Positions 26,284 to 35,879 of a stretch of 64,000 nt of DNA are shown here, piece by piece (the first letter of the stretch is position 1; the number at the start of each line of letters is the position of its first letter). The notes below the pieces were generated by a model, which was given only the letters and a program-made list of their open reading frames with translations, searched no databases and was not told the origin of the DNA. A program made the translations under genes and the position numbers. Source of the DNA: JAGLOK01 sp963676355 (GTDB taxonomy: Bacteria; Bacillota; Clostridia; Christensenellales; UMGS416); contig OY781093.1 in assembly GCA_963676355.1 (NCBI GenBank), positions 2,728,001-2,792,000 on the forward strand, written 5' to 3'.

Positions 26284-27258
26284 ATGATCAGCGTAAAAAA
26301 CATTAGCAAAAGCTACAAGATACCCGAACGCCCTAAAGGCGTGTCTGGAGCATTTAAGTCACTCATTCACCGAAAACACAAGATAATTAAAGCATTAGAA
26401 GATGTAAGTTTTGATGTCGAAAAAGGCGAAATCGTGGGCTACATCGGCCCTAACGGCGCAGGCAAAAGCACTACAGTTAAAATTCTTTCGGGCATACTCA
26501 GCCCAGACAGCGGCACATGTGTTATAAATGGCAAAGTGCCATATTCGCAGAGAAGCGAGCATGTTAAAGACATTGGCGTGGTTTTCGGACAGCGCTCACA
26601 GCTTTGGTGGGATGTGCCGGTAATCGATTCATTTGAACTGCTGCGTGATATCTATTCTGTGGAACAAAAAGCATTCAAAGACAATCTGGAGCTTATGACT
26701 GATACACTAGGCCTATCCGAAGTTTTAAACACTCCTGTGCGCCAACTAAGTCTTGGACTTCGTATGCGATGCGAACTTGCAGCCTCTCTTTTGCACAATC
26801 CAAGCATTCTGTTTTTGGACGAGCCGACAATTGGACTTGATGCAGTAAGTAAACTTGCTGTACGAAAGTTTATTAGCACCGTAAATCGCGAAAAAAAAGT
26901 AACAGTAATCCTTACAACCCATGACATGAATGACATTGAGGCGCTTGCAAAACGTGTTATTTTAATCGGGCAAGGGAAATTGCTTTATGACGGACAGTTT
27001 TCAAAGCTGAAAAGAGATTTTTCACCCACTAAAATTGTAAATGTATTCTATTCGGAAGACAAAAAGACTTCACTTCCTGCCTTTTACCAAGTAAAAAGCT
27101 CAGAAAACGGCAGAGCGGTAATACTGGCTGATTCTAAGATAAGTGTCAATGAAATGATTCAGGACTTATCCATACGCTTTGAAATAAACGATTTTTCCAT
27201 AAAAGATGAAGCTGTTGAAAACATCGTTGCTCGCGTATACGAGGAATATAAGCTATGA
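26284..27258 (+). CDS. ABC transporter ATP-binding protein (COG4586 type)
   Basis: The 324-residue ATPase carries an N-terminal extension typical of the COG4586 group (YKIPERPKGVSGAFKSL). Walker A GPNGAGKSTTVKI, the Q-loop phrase FGQRSQLWWDVPVIDSFELL, the signature LSLGLRMRCELAASL, Walker B LFLDEPTIGLD and the switch TTHDMND follow. It overlaps the first permease gene by 4 nt. The ATPase plus two DUF990-like permeases form a widespread but uncharacterised exporter of Gram-positive bacteria, related to daunorubicin-type ABC-2 systems. Confidence 0.93.
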   Translation: MISVKNISKSYKIPERPKGVSGAFKSLIHRKHKIIKALEDVSFDVEKGEIVGYIGPNGAGKSTTVKILSGILSPDSGTCVINGKVPYSQRSEHVKDIGVVFGQRSQLWWDVPVIDSFELLRDIYSVEQKAFKDNLELMTDTLGLSEVLNTPVRQLSLGLRMRCELAASLLHNPSILFLDEPTIGLDAVSKLAVRKFISTVNREKKVTVILTTHDMNDIEALAKRVILIGQGKLLYDGQFSKLKRDFSPTKIVNVFYSEDKKTSLPAFYQVKSSENGRAVILADSKISVNEMIQDLSIRFEINDFSIKDEAVENIVARVYEEYKL

Positions 27259-28082
27259 GCGCACAGCCTCAAAAAAGCAGACTCAAAGGCTATATATCGG
27301 TGTTTAGAATACGCGTTATTCATTCACTGCAGTACCGCGCCGCGGCGATAGCTGGACTTGCTACGCAGTTTTTCTGGGGCTTCATGCTGATTATGATATT
27401 TGAAGCCTTTTATAAAAGCGGAGGTGTACAGGAATTTTCATTTCAAAATCTAGTCACCTACATTTGGCTGCAGCAGGCGTTTCTAGCCTTTTTCATGGCA
27501 TGGTACAGCGACAGCGAGCTTGGCGAGATAATAGTAAGCGGCAATATCGCATATGAACTTGTCCGTCCGCATTCGCTCTATTCATTTTGGTATGCAAAGC
27601 TTGTTGGCGGCAAGCTGGCTTCAGGGCTTATGCGTTTCCCCATTGTTGTATTTATAGCATTTTTGCTCCCATCTCCATACAATCTCAGCCTTCCTGCAAA
27701 CCCCGAAGCTTTCGCGTTGTTTTTTATCGGAATTGTTTTGGGGATTTTGCTCACAGGCTGTATTTCCATGCTTATGTATATATCAATGTTTAAAACGCAT
27801 ACCCTAATAGGCTCAATAATATTATTCAGCATAATCACGGATTTCTTTGGCGGCCACTATCTCCCAATCCCTCTTATGCCCGGCTGGATGCAGAGCTTCA
27901 CCAATTTCTTGCCGTTCAGATATGCCACCGACCTGCCGTACAGAATTTATTCAGGTCATATTACGGGAACGGAGGCCGTCTATGGTTTACTAATAGAACT
28001 GATTTGGGTAGCATTCCTATTTACTTTGGGCAATATACTTATGAAAGCCGCATCGAAAAAAGTGACGGTTTACGGAGGCTGA
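27255..28082 (+). CDS. ABC-2 family permease (first subunit, DUF990/COG4587-like)
   Basis: The 275-residue protein has six membrane helices. The phrases ATQFFWGFMLIMIFEAFY, LVTYIWLQQAFLAFF, GNIAYELVRPHSLYSFWYA and FTNFLPFRYATDLPYRIYSG are typical of the permeases that accompany COG4586 ATPases. It overlaps the ATPase gene by 4 nt (ATGA) and is followed one base later by the second permease gene. Confidence 0.88.
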   Translation: MSAQPQKSRLKGYISVFRIRVIHSLQYRAAAIAGLATQFFWGFMLIMIFEAFYKSGGVQEFSFQNLVTYIWLQQAFLAFFMAWYSDSELGEIIVSGNIAYELVRPHSLYSFWYAKLVGGKLASGLMRFPIVVFIAFLLPSPYNLSLPANPEAFALFFIGIVLGILLTGCISMLMYISMFKTHTLIGSIILFSIITDFFGGHYLPIPLMPGWMQSFTNFLPFRYATDLPYRIYSGHITGTEAVYGLLIELIWVAFLFTLGNILMKAASKKVTVYGG

Positions 28083-28083
28083 T

Positions 28084-28866
28084 ATGAAGTTATACCTAAA
28101 ATACTTGTCCATACTCACAAAATCGCAGATACAATACAGACTGTCTACCATTTTCGTAATGATATCGCATATTTTCGTGCCGTTTTCGATATATATAACC
28201 ATATATATGCTCTTTCAGCGCTTCGGCTCCATAGCAGGCTATTCGCTGTATGAGGTATCGCTTTGCTATGCGGTTGCTCACTTCGGCTTTTCATCATCAG
28301 AGCTTATATTCCGCGGGTTCGACTCATTCTCGCGCCACATAAGAACAGGAAGCTTCGACAGACTGATGCTTCGCCCAAAGGGTTTATTCTTCCAAACGCT
28401 CGCATCCGAGTTTGAGATATCGCGGATAGGACGCCTGCTTCAGGCAGTTGGCGTGCTTATCTTTGTTATGCTAAACATCTCCGTTAAGTGGAGTGCTCTA
28501 AAAATCGTTACGCTTTGCATGATGCTTTTATCCTCGGCTATGATTTTCGCAGGCGTCTTTGTAGTTGGAGCATCCGTTTGCTTTTTTACTGTGCAGGGGC
28601 TTGAATTTATGAATATCTTCTCCCACGGCGGACGCGAAATATCGCAGTATCCCCTGTCGATATTCAAAAAAGGCTTTAGGGATTTCTTCACCTTTGTCAT
28701 TCCGTTCGGCGCGTTCAACTACCTGCCGCTTAACTTCCTTTTGGACAAAACATCAGGAAATTCTCTTTTGTACGCTATGATGCCTTTATTATGCGTTCCG
28801 TTTTTCTCAGTGTGTGTATTACTATGGCATAAAGCGAGCAAAAAATATAAGTCCACTGGTTCATGA
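28084..28866 (+). CDS. ABC-2 family permease (second subunit, COG3694-like)
   Basis: The 260-residue protein has six membrane helices and the phrases FGSIAGYSLYEVSLCYAV, RHIRTGSFDRLMLRPKGLF and TFVIPFGAFNYLPLNFLL, which mark the second permease of this exporter class. Its start lies one base after the stop of the first permease. No substrate clue is available in the neighbourhood. Confidence 0.88.
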   Translation: MKLYLKYLSILTKSQIQYRLSTIFVMISHIFVPFSIYITIYMLFQRFGSIAGYSLYEVSLCYAVAHFGFSSSELIFRGFDSFSRHIRTGSFDRLMLRPKGLFFQTLASEFEISRIGRLLQAVGVLIFVMLNISVKWSALKIVTLCMMLLSSAMIFAGVFVVGASVCFFTVQGLEFMNIFSHGGREISQYPLSIFKKGFRDFFTFVIPFGAFNYLPLNFLLDKTSGNSLLYAMMPLLCVPFFSVCVLLWHKASKKYKSTGS

Positions 28867-29002
28867 TATAAAAATTTGTCCTTAACCAGCCATCGTAATT
28901 CTTACTATTTCTATCAAGTTTTACTAATTTCCTCAAATACCATTGTATGCCTTAATCAATAGTGGTAAAATATAAACATAAAATACATTTTGGAGGCAAA
29001 CC

Positions 29003-29176
29003 ATGGGAAAATTTGAAGTATACACAGATAAAAAAGGTGAATTTCGCTTTAGGCTCAAAGCTGGAAACGGTGAGACTATCGCAGCAAGCGAAGGCTATAC
29101 AACAAAAGCAGCATGTTTGAACGGAATCGAATCAGTAAAGAAAAACGCTCCTGATGCTGAAGTTGTTGAAGTTTAA
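29003..29176 (+). CDS. DUF1508 (YegP/UPF0339-like) small protein
   Basis: This 57-residue protein begins MGKFEVYTDKKGEFRFRLKA and continues NGETIAASEGYTTKAACLNG then IESVKKNAPDAEVVEV, a single DUF1508 repeat as in YegP-type proteins. The fold is a small beta-beta-alpha-beta unit; the function is unknown. GGAGG lies eight bases before the ATG. It is monocistronic and followed by a clear terminator. Confidence 0.9.
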   Translation: MGKFEVYTDKKGEFRFRLKAGNGETIAASEGYTTKAACLNGIESVKKNAPDAEVVEV

Positions 29177-29192
29177 CACATAAACAAAGATT

Positions 29193-29233
29193 AAAAAAAG
29201 GGCATCTCGGATTAATCCGGAAGCCCTTTTTAT
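29193..29233. terminator. Bidirectional terminator between the DUF1508 gene and rho
   Basis: GGGC-(ATC)-TCGGATTAATCCGGA-(A)-GCCC forms an interrupted stem with an A-run before it and a T-run after it, serving the DUF1508 gene (+) and rho (-). Confidence 0.8.
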
Positions 29234-29271
29234 TTGCCTTATTTAAAACCACATTTGCGCAGTTTTCATTC

Positions 29272-30840
29272 TTATCTTCTAACCTGTCTGTAGCCTTCTT
29301 TTTCCATAATTGATAGCCATGAGGTCAGCTTGCCAAGAAATTCTTCATTTGTCTTAGTCTTTGAAATCATATCAACAAGAAGCTCTGTTGCATCATCCTG
29401 ATTGCCTGACAAAAGTTTTCTAACCTGCCAGATAGCATCGATTTCTTGCTTTGTGAGAAGTGCTTCCTCGCGCCTTGTGCCTGATCTATAAAGATCGATT
29501 GCTGGGAACACTCGTCTTTCTTGAAGCTTACGGTCCAAATGAACTTCCATGTTTCCTGTTCCTTTAAACTCTTCATAAACGATGTCATCCATCTTGCTGC
29601 CTGTATCTACAAGTGCGGTAGCTAGAATCGTCAAAGACCCGCCGTTTTCTATGTTTCGGGCTGCACCGAAGAAACGCTTAGGCTTAAACAATGCACTTGG
29701 ATCAAGACCACCGGACAGTGTTCTTCCTGAAGGCGGAACCGTTAAGTTGTATGCTCTTGCAAGACGAGTAATAGAATCCAGAAGTATAACGACATCTTTG
29801 TCCTGCTCCACTAACCTTTTTGCACGCTCTAGCACCATCTCTGCTACTTTGCAGTGATTTTCCGGGCGTTCATCAAATGTGGAGTAAACAACTTCGCCAC
29901 CAGTTGAGCGCTGCATGTCAGTCACTTCTTCCGGACGCTCATCTATTAACAAAATAATAAGATGTATATCAGGATTATTCTTTTCAATCGAATTTGCGAT
30001 ATTTTTAAGCAATGTCGTCTTACCCGCTTTAGGAGGAGAGACGATCATTCCCCTCTGCCCTTTTCCGACAGGTGCAATCAAGTCAATAAGCCTTATGGCA
30101 AGCTGGCTTGGATCATCCAACCTTGCAAACTCGAGCTTTTCCTCAGGGAAAATCGGTGTTAAGTCCCCAAAGAACTTTCTCCTTGCCGACTCTTCCGGGG
30201 GAAGCGAATTAATTTCTGTTATCTGAATCATAGCCAGATAGCGTTCATTTTCCTTTTCAGGACGAGTTACGCCCTTTACGCTGTCTCCTTGGCGAAGCTT
30301 AAATCTTTTTATCTGGTTTATAGATACATATGTATCCTTTTGATTTTTATCAAACGCTCTCAAGAAACCATAGCCGTCATTGTGAATGTCCAGCATTCCC
30401 TCAGCTTTTCCGCATTCGCCATTATCTAGCAAATCATTTATAGACGCTTGATTTTCTGTGCGCTCTTTTCTTTTCGTATTGTTCTTTTTATTGTGCTTTT
30501 GATATGATGTCCCTTTTTTAGAGGACTGATATGATGAATATTTTTTTTCTTGAGTTTTGGATTTTTTAGATTTGTTTATTTCTTTTTTATCAGCTTTTTC
30601 TAATTCGTTCGGCTTTTCAGGCTCTTCTTTAGCCAAAGCCTTTTCTTCTTTTACAATAACCTTTGGCTCCATCACCTGAAGTTCGCCACTTTTTATCTGC
30701 TCTTTGACCTCTGCAATCTTTTTTTCTATCAAATCAATTATATCTTTCTTTTTCGCTTTTTGAGGGATTTTAATACCTGATTCTGCCGCAATTTGACGCA
30801 ACTGCGCAACTTTCATCGCAGAAAAATTCATATCGCTCAT
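29272..30840 (-). CDS. rho: Transcription termination factor Rho
   Basis: Rho is the RNA-dependent ATPase that terminates untranslated transcripts. The 522-residue protein has an N-terminal Rho_N helix-extension-helix domain (residues 1-45). A Lys/Glu/Ser/Asn-rich insertion follows at about residues 60-130. Then come the cold-shock-like RNA-binding domain (GMLDIHNDGYGFLRAF) and the ATPase with Walker A VSPPKAGKTTLLKNIA near 268-283, LIDERPEEVTDMQR and the Q/R loops (LDPSALFKPKRFFGAARNIE). E. coli Rho is 419 residues; the extra length is mostly the low-complexity insertion. The start follows AAGGAG. The gene is monocistronic. Confidence 0.96.
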   Translation of the reverse strand: MSDMNFSAMKVAQLRQIAAESGIKIPQKAKKKDIIDLIEKKIAEVKEQIKSGELQVMEPKVIVKEEKALAKEEPEKPNELEKADKKEINKSKKSKTQEKKYSSYQSSKKGTSYQKHNKKNNTKRKERTENQASINDLLDNGECGKAEGMLDIHNDGYGFLRAFDKNQKDTYVSINQIKRFKLRQGDSVKGVTRPEKENERYLAMIQITEINSLPPEESARRKFFGDLTPIFPEEKLEFARLDDPSQLAIRLIDLIAPVGKGQRGMIVSPPKAGKTTLLKNIANSIEKNNPDIHLIILLIDERPEEVTDMQRSTGGEVVYSTFDERPENHCKVAEMVLERAKRLVEQDKDVVILLDSITRLARAYNLTVPPSGRTLSGGLDPSALFKPKRFFGAARNIENGGSLTILATALVDTGSKMDDIVYEEFKGTGNMEVHLDRKLQERRVFPAIDLYRSGTRREEALLTKQEIDAIWQVRKLLSGNQDDATELLVDMISKTKTNEEFLGKLTSWLSIMEKEGYRQVRR

Positions 30841-31072
30841 CTATTTCTCCTTAAGTATGTTATTTGTTATTTATGTTGTTAAATTGAAATATTGCTATTA
30901 TTCTAATTTAATATAAGCCTTTTTACACTGCAATCATATATGTGTCATATCTTTATTGACTCTTAACTTATCATTGGCTGTCTGTTACAAAAAGTAAAGT
31001 GCTTGCCATGATTTTATAATGAAATCCATCCATTGTCAAATAATTTGTAAAAGAGCGGGTTAAATACAATTT

Positions 31073-32428
31073 TTATTTTACCAGATTGTTTATCCATTTA
31101 CCTTTTTTAAGCCTTGTCACCATTGGTATAATACGAATAAAGTCGTATCCTATTATAACAAAAAAGAGTATTTTAATGTCGAGTTTTAAAACAACCCCCA
31201 TCACATAAGATACTGCGAGCACCGCCCACAGTGGCACAACATCCCATAAAAATGCAAACTTCGCATCACCGCCTGCCCTAAAAACTCCAGAGCTTAAAAC
31301 CTTAAGCACTCCCTTTATCACGATAAATGCTGCAAATATAGTAAGGTATAATACAGTCATGTCCTGTGTTGCTTGAGAAATGTTAAAAAGCGACATAATA
31401 GGATTTACGACAGCAAGCAAGCCAAGCGCTAAAATCGCGCCCACAGCTGCGCCCAGCACGATAAACTTATATGAATATCTCTGAGCTTTTTTATATTCCT
31501 CTGCCCCGATAAGCTTTCCTATGCTGACAGATGCAGCAGCAGTGAAGCTCCAGAAAAATATCCAAATGAAATTTTCAACAGTTTTTGCGATATTAACTGC
31601 TGCAACAGCTTGAATTGATATCTTTCCGAACACAGTGAAAAAAAGTGCCGATCCCACGCCAAACAACGAATCATGCAAAAACACATATCCTGCTGTCGAT
31701 GCAAATTTTTTATATAATCCCTTCGACAAGCTGAAAGCTTCTTTTATTTTAAAAGCAACAGGCATCTTTTTGCCATACACCACCGCCACAATGATTGTTA
31801 ACTGTAAATATCGCGCTATAACAGTGCCCAGTGCCGCACCCAAAACACCCAGTTTAGGAAATATCCATATTCCAAAAATAAGCAGATAATTTAAAACAAC
31901 ATTTGTGCCCAGTGCTATAAAAGTAGTTACAAGGGGAAGCTTTACGTTTTCAGTCGAGCGCAAAGCATAGTTCATAAGAAGGATAAATGCAGTAGGTATA
32001 AATGAAATGCTGACTATGGATAAATATCTTGCACCTTCTGCCACTGTATCCATGTCCGTTACAAAAAAGAGTAAAATAGCTTTGGGAAATACAAGAGAGC
32101 AAATTGTTGCAACAAGCATTATAGGCAATAAAATCGAAAGACCTAAGCCGATGCTTTTGTGGATTCCACGAATCTCTTTTTTCCCCCAATACTGCGCCAT
32201 AAACACAGCCACACCACTGGATACTCCAAACATAACAAGGTTTAAAACAAAATAAACCTGATTGCCCAATCCTACAGCCGCAACTGAAACATCGCCAAGT
32301 TGTCCAACCATCACAGTGTCAATGAGGTTTACAGAAACGTTAATGAGGTTTTGCAATATAATAGGTATGCATATTTTAATAAGCATCTTGGAAAACTCTT
32401 TATTTTCAATGCTTTTTAAATATTTCAT
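31073..32428 (-). CDS. MATE family efflux transporter
   Basis: The 451-residue integral membrane protein has twelve predicted helices in two homologous halves. MATE hallmarks include PIILQNLINVSVNLIDTVMVGQLG in the first helix pair, FGVSSGVAVFMAQYWGKKE, and the matching second-half phrase SFTAAASVSIGKLIGAEEYKKA. MATE proteins expel cationic drugs or metabolites in exchange for Na+ or H+. It is transcribed on the same strand as hup but separated from it by an intrinsic terminator. Confidence 0.92.
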   Translation of the reverse strand: MKYLKSIENKEFSKMLIKICIPIILQNLINVSVNLIDTVMVGQLGDVSVAAVGLGNQVYFVLNLVMFGVSSGVAVFMAQYWGKKEIRGIHKSIGLGLSILLPIMLVATICSLVFPKAILLFFVTDMDTVAEGARYLSIVSISFIPTAFILLMNYALRSTENVKLPLVTTFIALGTNVVLNYLLIFGIWIFPKLGVLGAALGTVIARYLQLTIIVAVVYGKKMPVAFKIKEAFSLSKGLYKKFASTAGYVFLHDSLFGVGSALFFTVFGKISIQAVAAVNIAKTVENFIWIFFWSFTAAASVSIGKLIGAEEYKKAQRYSYKFIVLGAAVGAILALGLLAVVNPIMSLFNISQATQDMTVLYLTIFAAFIVIKGVLKVLSSGVFRAGGDAKFAFLWDVVPLWAVLAVSYVMGVVLKLDIKILFFVIIGYDFIRIIPMVTRLKKGKWINNLVK

Positions 32429-32463
32429 AGTAATAGCACCATTTCTCTTTTACTATATTTATA

Positions 32464-32492
32464 AAAAGAAAAGCTTCGGAATTTTCCGAAGC
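32464..32492 (-). terminator. Intrinsic terminator after hup
   Basis: GCTTCGGAA and TTCCGAAGC form a perfect stem. On the minus strand it is followed by TTTTCTTTTT, so it ends the HU transcript. Confidence 0.85.
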
Positions 32493-32516
32493 CTATCATT
32501 TCATTTGCAAATTTGA

Positions 32517-32789
32517 TTAGTTTAAAGCGTCTTTGAAAGCTTTGCCAGCTTTGAAGCTTGGAGCTACAGAAGCTTTGATTCTGATCTTTTCTTTTGTGAT
32601 TGGATTGAAGCCATCACGCTCTGGGCGTTGTTTTGCTTCAAATGTTCCAAACCCAATAATCTGTACTTTCTCGCCATCTTTAAGTGCGCTGATTACTGAC
32701 TCTGCATATGCGTTCACAGCTGCTTCAGCATCCTTTTTTGAAAGACCTGCTTTCTCGGCAACCAATGCCACAAAATCTGATTTTTTCAT
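32517..32789 (-). CDS. hup: HU family DNA-binding protein
   Basis: The 90-residue protein has the classical HU sequence: MKKSDFVALVAEKAGLSKKDAEAAVNA, the beta-arm core GFGTFEAKQRPERDGFNPIT and a basic end KIRIKASVAPSFKAGKAFKDAL. It bends and compacts the nucleoid DNA. The start has AGGAGG upstream. Upstream lie yabN/mazG-like and spoVB-like genes, an arrangement known from Clostridia and Bacilli, but a 158-nt gap suggests a separate transcript. Confidence 0.96.
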   Translation of the reverse strand: MKKSDFVALVAEKAGLSKKDAEAAVNAYAESVISALKDGEKVQIIGFGTFEAKQRPERDGFNPITKEKIRIKASVAPSFKAGKAFKDALN

Positions 32790-32947
32790 ATATGTCCTCC
32801 TAAGTTTTTTTATACTCTACATTTCCATAAAAAGTTATAGAATAGTTTCGACAGTTGATTTTACACCTAAACGTGTACTTTTTCAAGCCATATTATGATT
32901 TATTGCTATCAACTTAATTAAGTTAACGAAAAATCCATATTTCTTAT

Positions 32948-34282
32948 TTAAATACCCTCTTTAGACTTGAATTTCCCTATGTATTCATTGATTTTTTTAG
33001 TAAGCTCAATTTCGCCTTCTACTCCCAATATTCTTGAGAGATTGGCTATTTCAAATAGTATATCGCCAATCATGCTTTCGCAATCATCTTTAAATCCGTT
33101 TTTGACTGCATTATTTAAACTCATAACTTTTTCTTTAATCTGCAAAATGACTACTGATGAATCTTGATTTTCTTTTTCAAACAACTCCGTCTTTGCTGCT
33201 CTAGACAACACCTTCTGCGCACGCATAAGTGCAGTCATGGATTTTGGCACACTTTCAAGTTTTGAAGTGTGGCTTTTATCTTCTTTTTCGTCATGCTTTA
33301 TTGCATCCCACTGCTTTAGTGCTTCATCAGATGTCTCAGCATTCGCTTCACCGAACACATGAGGGTGCCTTCTTATAAGCTTTCTTGTGAGATTGTCCTC
33401 AATATCGCGCATAAAAAACTCACCGCGCTCCCCCGCAATTGATGCATGAAGCAAAACCTGCAGCAAAACATCACCCAGCTCATCCATAAGCTCGTGCATA
33501 TCTCCACCGTCAATAGCTTCCAAAACCTCTGCGCACTCCTCCAAAAGGTAGCGTTTAAGTGATATGTGCGTTTGTTCTCTATCCCATGGACACCCTTCAG
33601 GTGAACGAAGCTTTTTTACTGCATGTAAAAGTTCAAAGCTGTCATAACGTGCTCTTTCGGTCTTCGGTGGAACATATATCATAGTGTTATGGTCCACTTT
33701 CTCTGTTCTGTCTATTTCATATATCTTTATTTTGGAAAAGCTTTTGCTGTCGCCAATATAAACATCATGCTCATCGCCGTATTCTTCTGACAACAATATT
33801 TTTAAATCGCGTAAAAGATATTCATTGTCCACAGCCGTCAATATAAGAGGCAGCCTAGGAGAGTACATCCCCTCTTCCAAACACGCCGCTGGAATAACTG
33901 TATAACCATTTGACACATCCGCATCTGTAAGCTGCGCAAGCAATGCATATTCAGGAGCTTCGCCCCATAATATTTTAACATCATCGCATCGCTTTAGAAC
34001 TTCTTTCACGCTTCCGTCGCCTGCAACTGCGCTACCTGGCACAACATATACAACATCGTTATTTTCAGCCTTTGAAATGACTTCCTTTGCAAGCATGCTA
34101 TCCAGTGAGTCAAAGTCTTGCGCCCTGTCATAAACATCATCCAATGTTACGTAATTCACATTGCTATCTTTTAATATTCTAGCAGCATCTGAAATCTCAG
34201 TACGTAGAATTATTGTTATATCTTTTTCATTCTTAATTGTATAAAGTTTATCGGATGTTCCCATCACAGTTATTTTATGCAT
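32948..34282 (-). CDS. YabN-like protein: degenerate tetrapyrrole-methylase domain plus MazG pyrophosphohydrolase
   Basis: The 444-residue protein has two parts. Residues 1 to about 205 align in outline with the SAM-dependent tetrapyrrole-methylase domain of YabN (phrases ENNDVVYVVPGSAVAGDGSV and LILTAVDNEYLLRDLK). They lack the GLGPGD-type SAM-binding loop, reading MGTSDKLYT instead. From about 225 a complete MazG domain follows (RSPEGCPWDREQTHISLKRY, LEECAEVLEAID, MDELGDVLLQVLLH, RRHPHVFGE), with the EExxE and ExxD residues that bind Mg2+ for hydrolysing nucleoside triphosphates. It overlaps the upstream flippase gene by 8 nt. Confidence 0.88.
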   Translation of the reverse strand: MHKITVMGTSDKLYTIKNEKDITIILRTEISDAARILKDSNVNYVTLDDVYDRAQDFDSLDSMLAKEVISKAENNDVVYVVPGSAVAGDGSVKEVLKRCDDVKILWGEAPEYALLAQLTDADVSNGYTVIPAACLEEGMYSPRLPLILTAVDNEYLLRDLKILLSEEYGDEHDVYIGDSKSFSKIKIYEIDRTEKVDHNTMIYVPPKTERARYDSFELLHAVKKLRSPEGCPWDREQTHISLKRYLLEECAEVLEAIDGGDMHELMDELGDVLLQVLLHASIAGERGEFFMRDIEDNLTRKLIRRHPHVFGEANAETSDEALKQWDAIKHDEKEDKSHTSKLESVPKSMTALMRAQKVLSRAAKTELFEKENQDSSVVILQIKEKVMSLNNAVKNGFKDDCESMIGDILFEIANLSRILGVEGEIELTKKINEYIGKFKSKEGI

Positions 34283-35879
34283 CGCGTTGCTCCTTGGAAA
34301 AAATATCGTATATCTTAACTAACTTACTGCCGCCGGGAATACCAAGTATTTCGTTTCGTCTAAGCACTCTAAATATTGGGATGCAGATAACAAACACACA
34401 GATTCCTATAAGCACTGCAATCAGTGTCGCAAACGCGTTGCCCAAAAGTCCTTCAAGAATGTAGTGGATTCCCCATGCAACTATTCCCATAACTGCTGAG
34501 GCAACAGACGGTCTAAGTACACATTCCACAAAACCAAACTTAACACCAGTTAGCCGCTTCACCATAACGATATCTATTACCGCCGCAATAAAGTAACAGG
34601 CAAAAGTTGATATCGGTGCGCCGTATATGCCTATCTCAGGAATGCCTATAAGCGTATAGCTTAATAGCACCTTTACAACAGCTCCCGTTCCTAATGCTGC
34701 GACAGGCACCATCACTTTGCCCAAACCCTGCAAAACTCCGTTTAGCGTTTGTAGAATTGATAGGAATATTACACCCCCAGCTAAAATTGCAAGGAGATTG
34801 CCTGCTAAAATGTTACTTTCGGCTGAGCTTGAAAAATACAACAGATTCATTATCGGTGTGCTTAAAACCCCTAGTCCCACTGCGGAAGGAATGCCGACAA
34901 GAGTTGCCATTTTAAACCCCAACCTTGCGTTTCTTTTCACCTCATCCAAATCTTTTATCGCAAGCGATGAAGATATGACCGCAACTATTGATACACAAAA
35001 AGCCAATGAAATTGTCCCGGGGACATTCACCAAAGGATTTACTCTTCCTGTGTAAATTCCAAATAAAGGTCTTGCCGTTTCTCCTGAAAATCCAATGCTA
35101 AGCAATCTGTCAGTAATTATCTTCATGTCCAGAAATGTAATAAGCGGCATTATTGAAGCTCCTATTAAAATAGGAACAGCCAATCTTAAAATGCTCTTAA
35201 GTATATCACTTGATTTTTCTTCTGAATTTGAAAGTGAATTGCTTTTTTCTCTCTTTGCAAAATAATATATAATTATTACACACATTGCAATAAACTCTGA
35301 TACCATAACGCCAAGAATAGCTCCTGCCGCCCCATATTCTATTCCCTTAGGTATCATAATTGATGCAAAGGCAAGCCCGAGAGAAACTTTTCCGACCTGC
35401 TCCACTACCTGTGTAACAGCTGTCGGGATCATATTTTGAAGCCCTTGGAAATAGCCCCTAACAGCAGCCATTATTGAAACAAACAAGATAGCCGGTGCTA
35501 TATACTTAATGGACATTTGAGCCAAAGCATCTTCTGCCCATAATACTGCAATCTGCTTTGAAAAAACAAAAAGAATAAGAGATGCAATAAGTCCTGCCAC
35601 TGACAGCAACGCTAAAGCCACTTTAAAAACTTTGTTAGCTCCAGCTCTATCGCCAACTGCTTCTCTGCTAGCTACTAGCTTTGATATGGCAGGCGGCAGC
35701 CCAGCAGTAGATATCATTAAAAGCAATGCATAAGCAGGATATGCTTTGTGATATACACCAAGCCCATCATCGCCTATTATCCATTGCAACGGGATGCGGT
35801 AAATAACTCCAATCAATTTTACCAAAAGACCGGCAGAACCCAATATCGCCGCGCCTTTTAAAAAGCCTTTTTTATGCAT
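34275..35879 (-). CDS. SpoVB/YabM-like polysaccharide (lipid-linked oligosaccharide) flippase
   Basis: The 534-residue protein has about fourteen membrane helices and belongs to the MOP superfamily. The signature phrases are KGAAILGSAGLLVKLIGVIYRIPL, DDGLGVYHKAYPAYALLLMIST, AVRGYFQGLQNMIPTAVTQVVEQ and LQGLGKVMVPVAALGTGAVVK. Relatives translocate lipid-linked cell-wall precursors, SpoVB for the spore cortex and YabM of unknown role. Its stop overlaps the start of the YabN/MazG gene, reproducing the yabM-yabN order of Bacillus. Whether the organism sporulates cannot be told from this gene. Confidence 0.9.
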   Translation of the reverse strand: MHKKGFLKGAAILGSAGLLVKLIGVIYRIPLQWIIGDDGLGVYHKAYPAYALLLMISTAGLPPAISKLVASREAVGDRAGANKVFKVALALLSVAGLIASLILFVFSKQIAVLWAEDALAQMSIKYIAPAILFVSIMAAVRGYFQGLQNMIPTAVTQVVEQVGKVSLGLAFASIMIPKGIEYGAAGAILGVMVSEFIAMCVIIIYYFAKREKSNSLSNSEEKSSDILKSILRLAVPILIGASIMPLITFLDMKIITDRLLSIGFSGETARPLFGIYTGRVNPLVNVPGTISLAFCVSIVAVISSSLAIKDLDEVKRNARLGFKMATLVGIPSAVGLGVLSTPIMNLLYFSSSAESNILAGNLLAILAGGVIFLSILQTLNGVLQGLGKVMVPVAALGTGAVVKVLLSYTLIGIPEIGIYGAPISTFACYFIAAVIDIVMVKRLTGVKFGFVECVLRPSVASAVMGIVAWGIHYILEGLLGNAFATLIAVLIGICVFVICIPIFRVLRRNEILGIPGGSKLVKIYDIFSKEQRDA

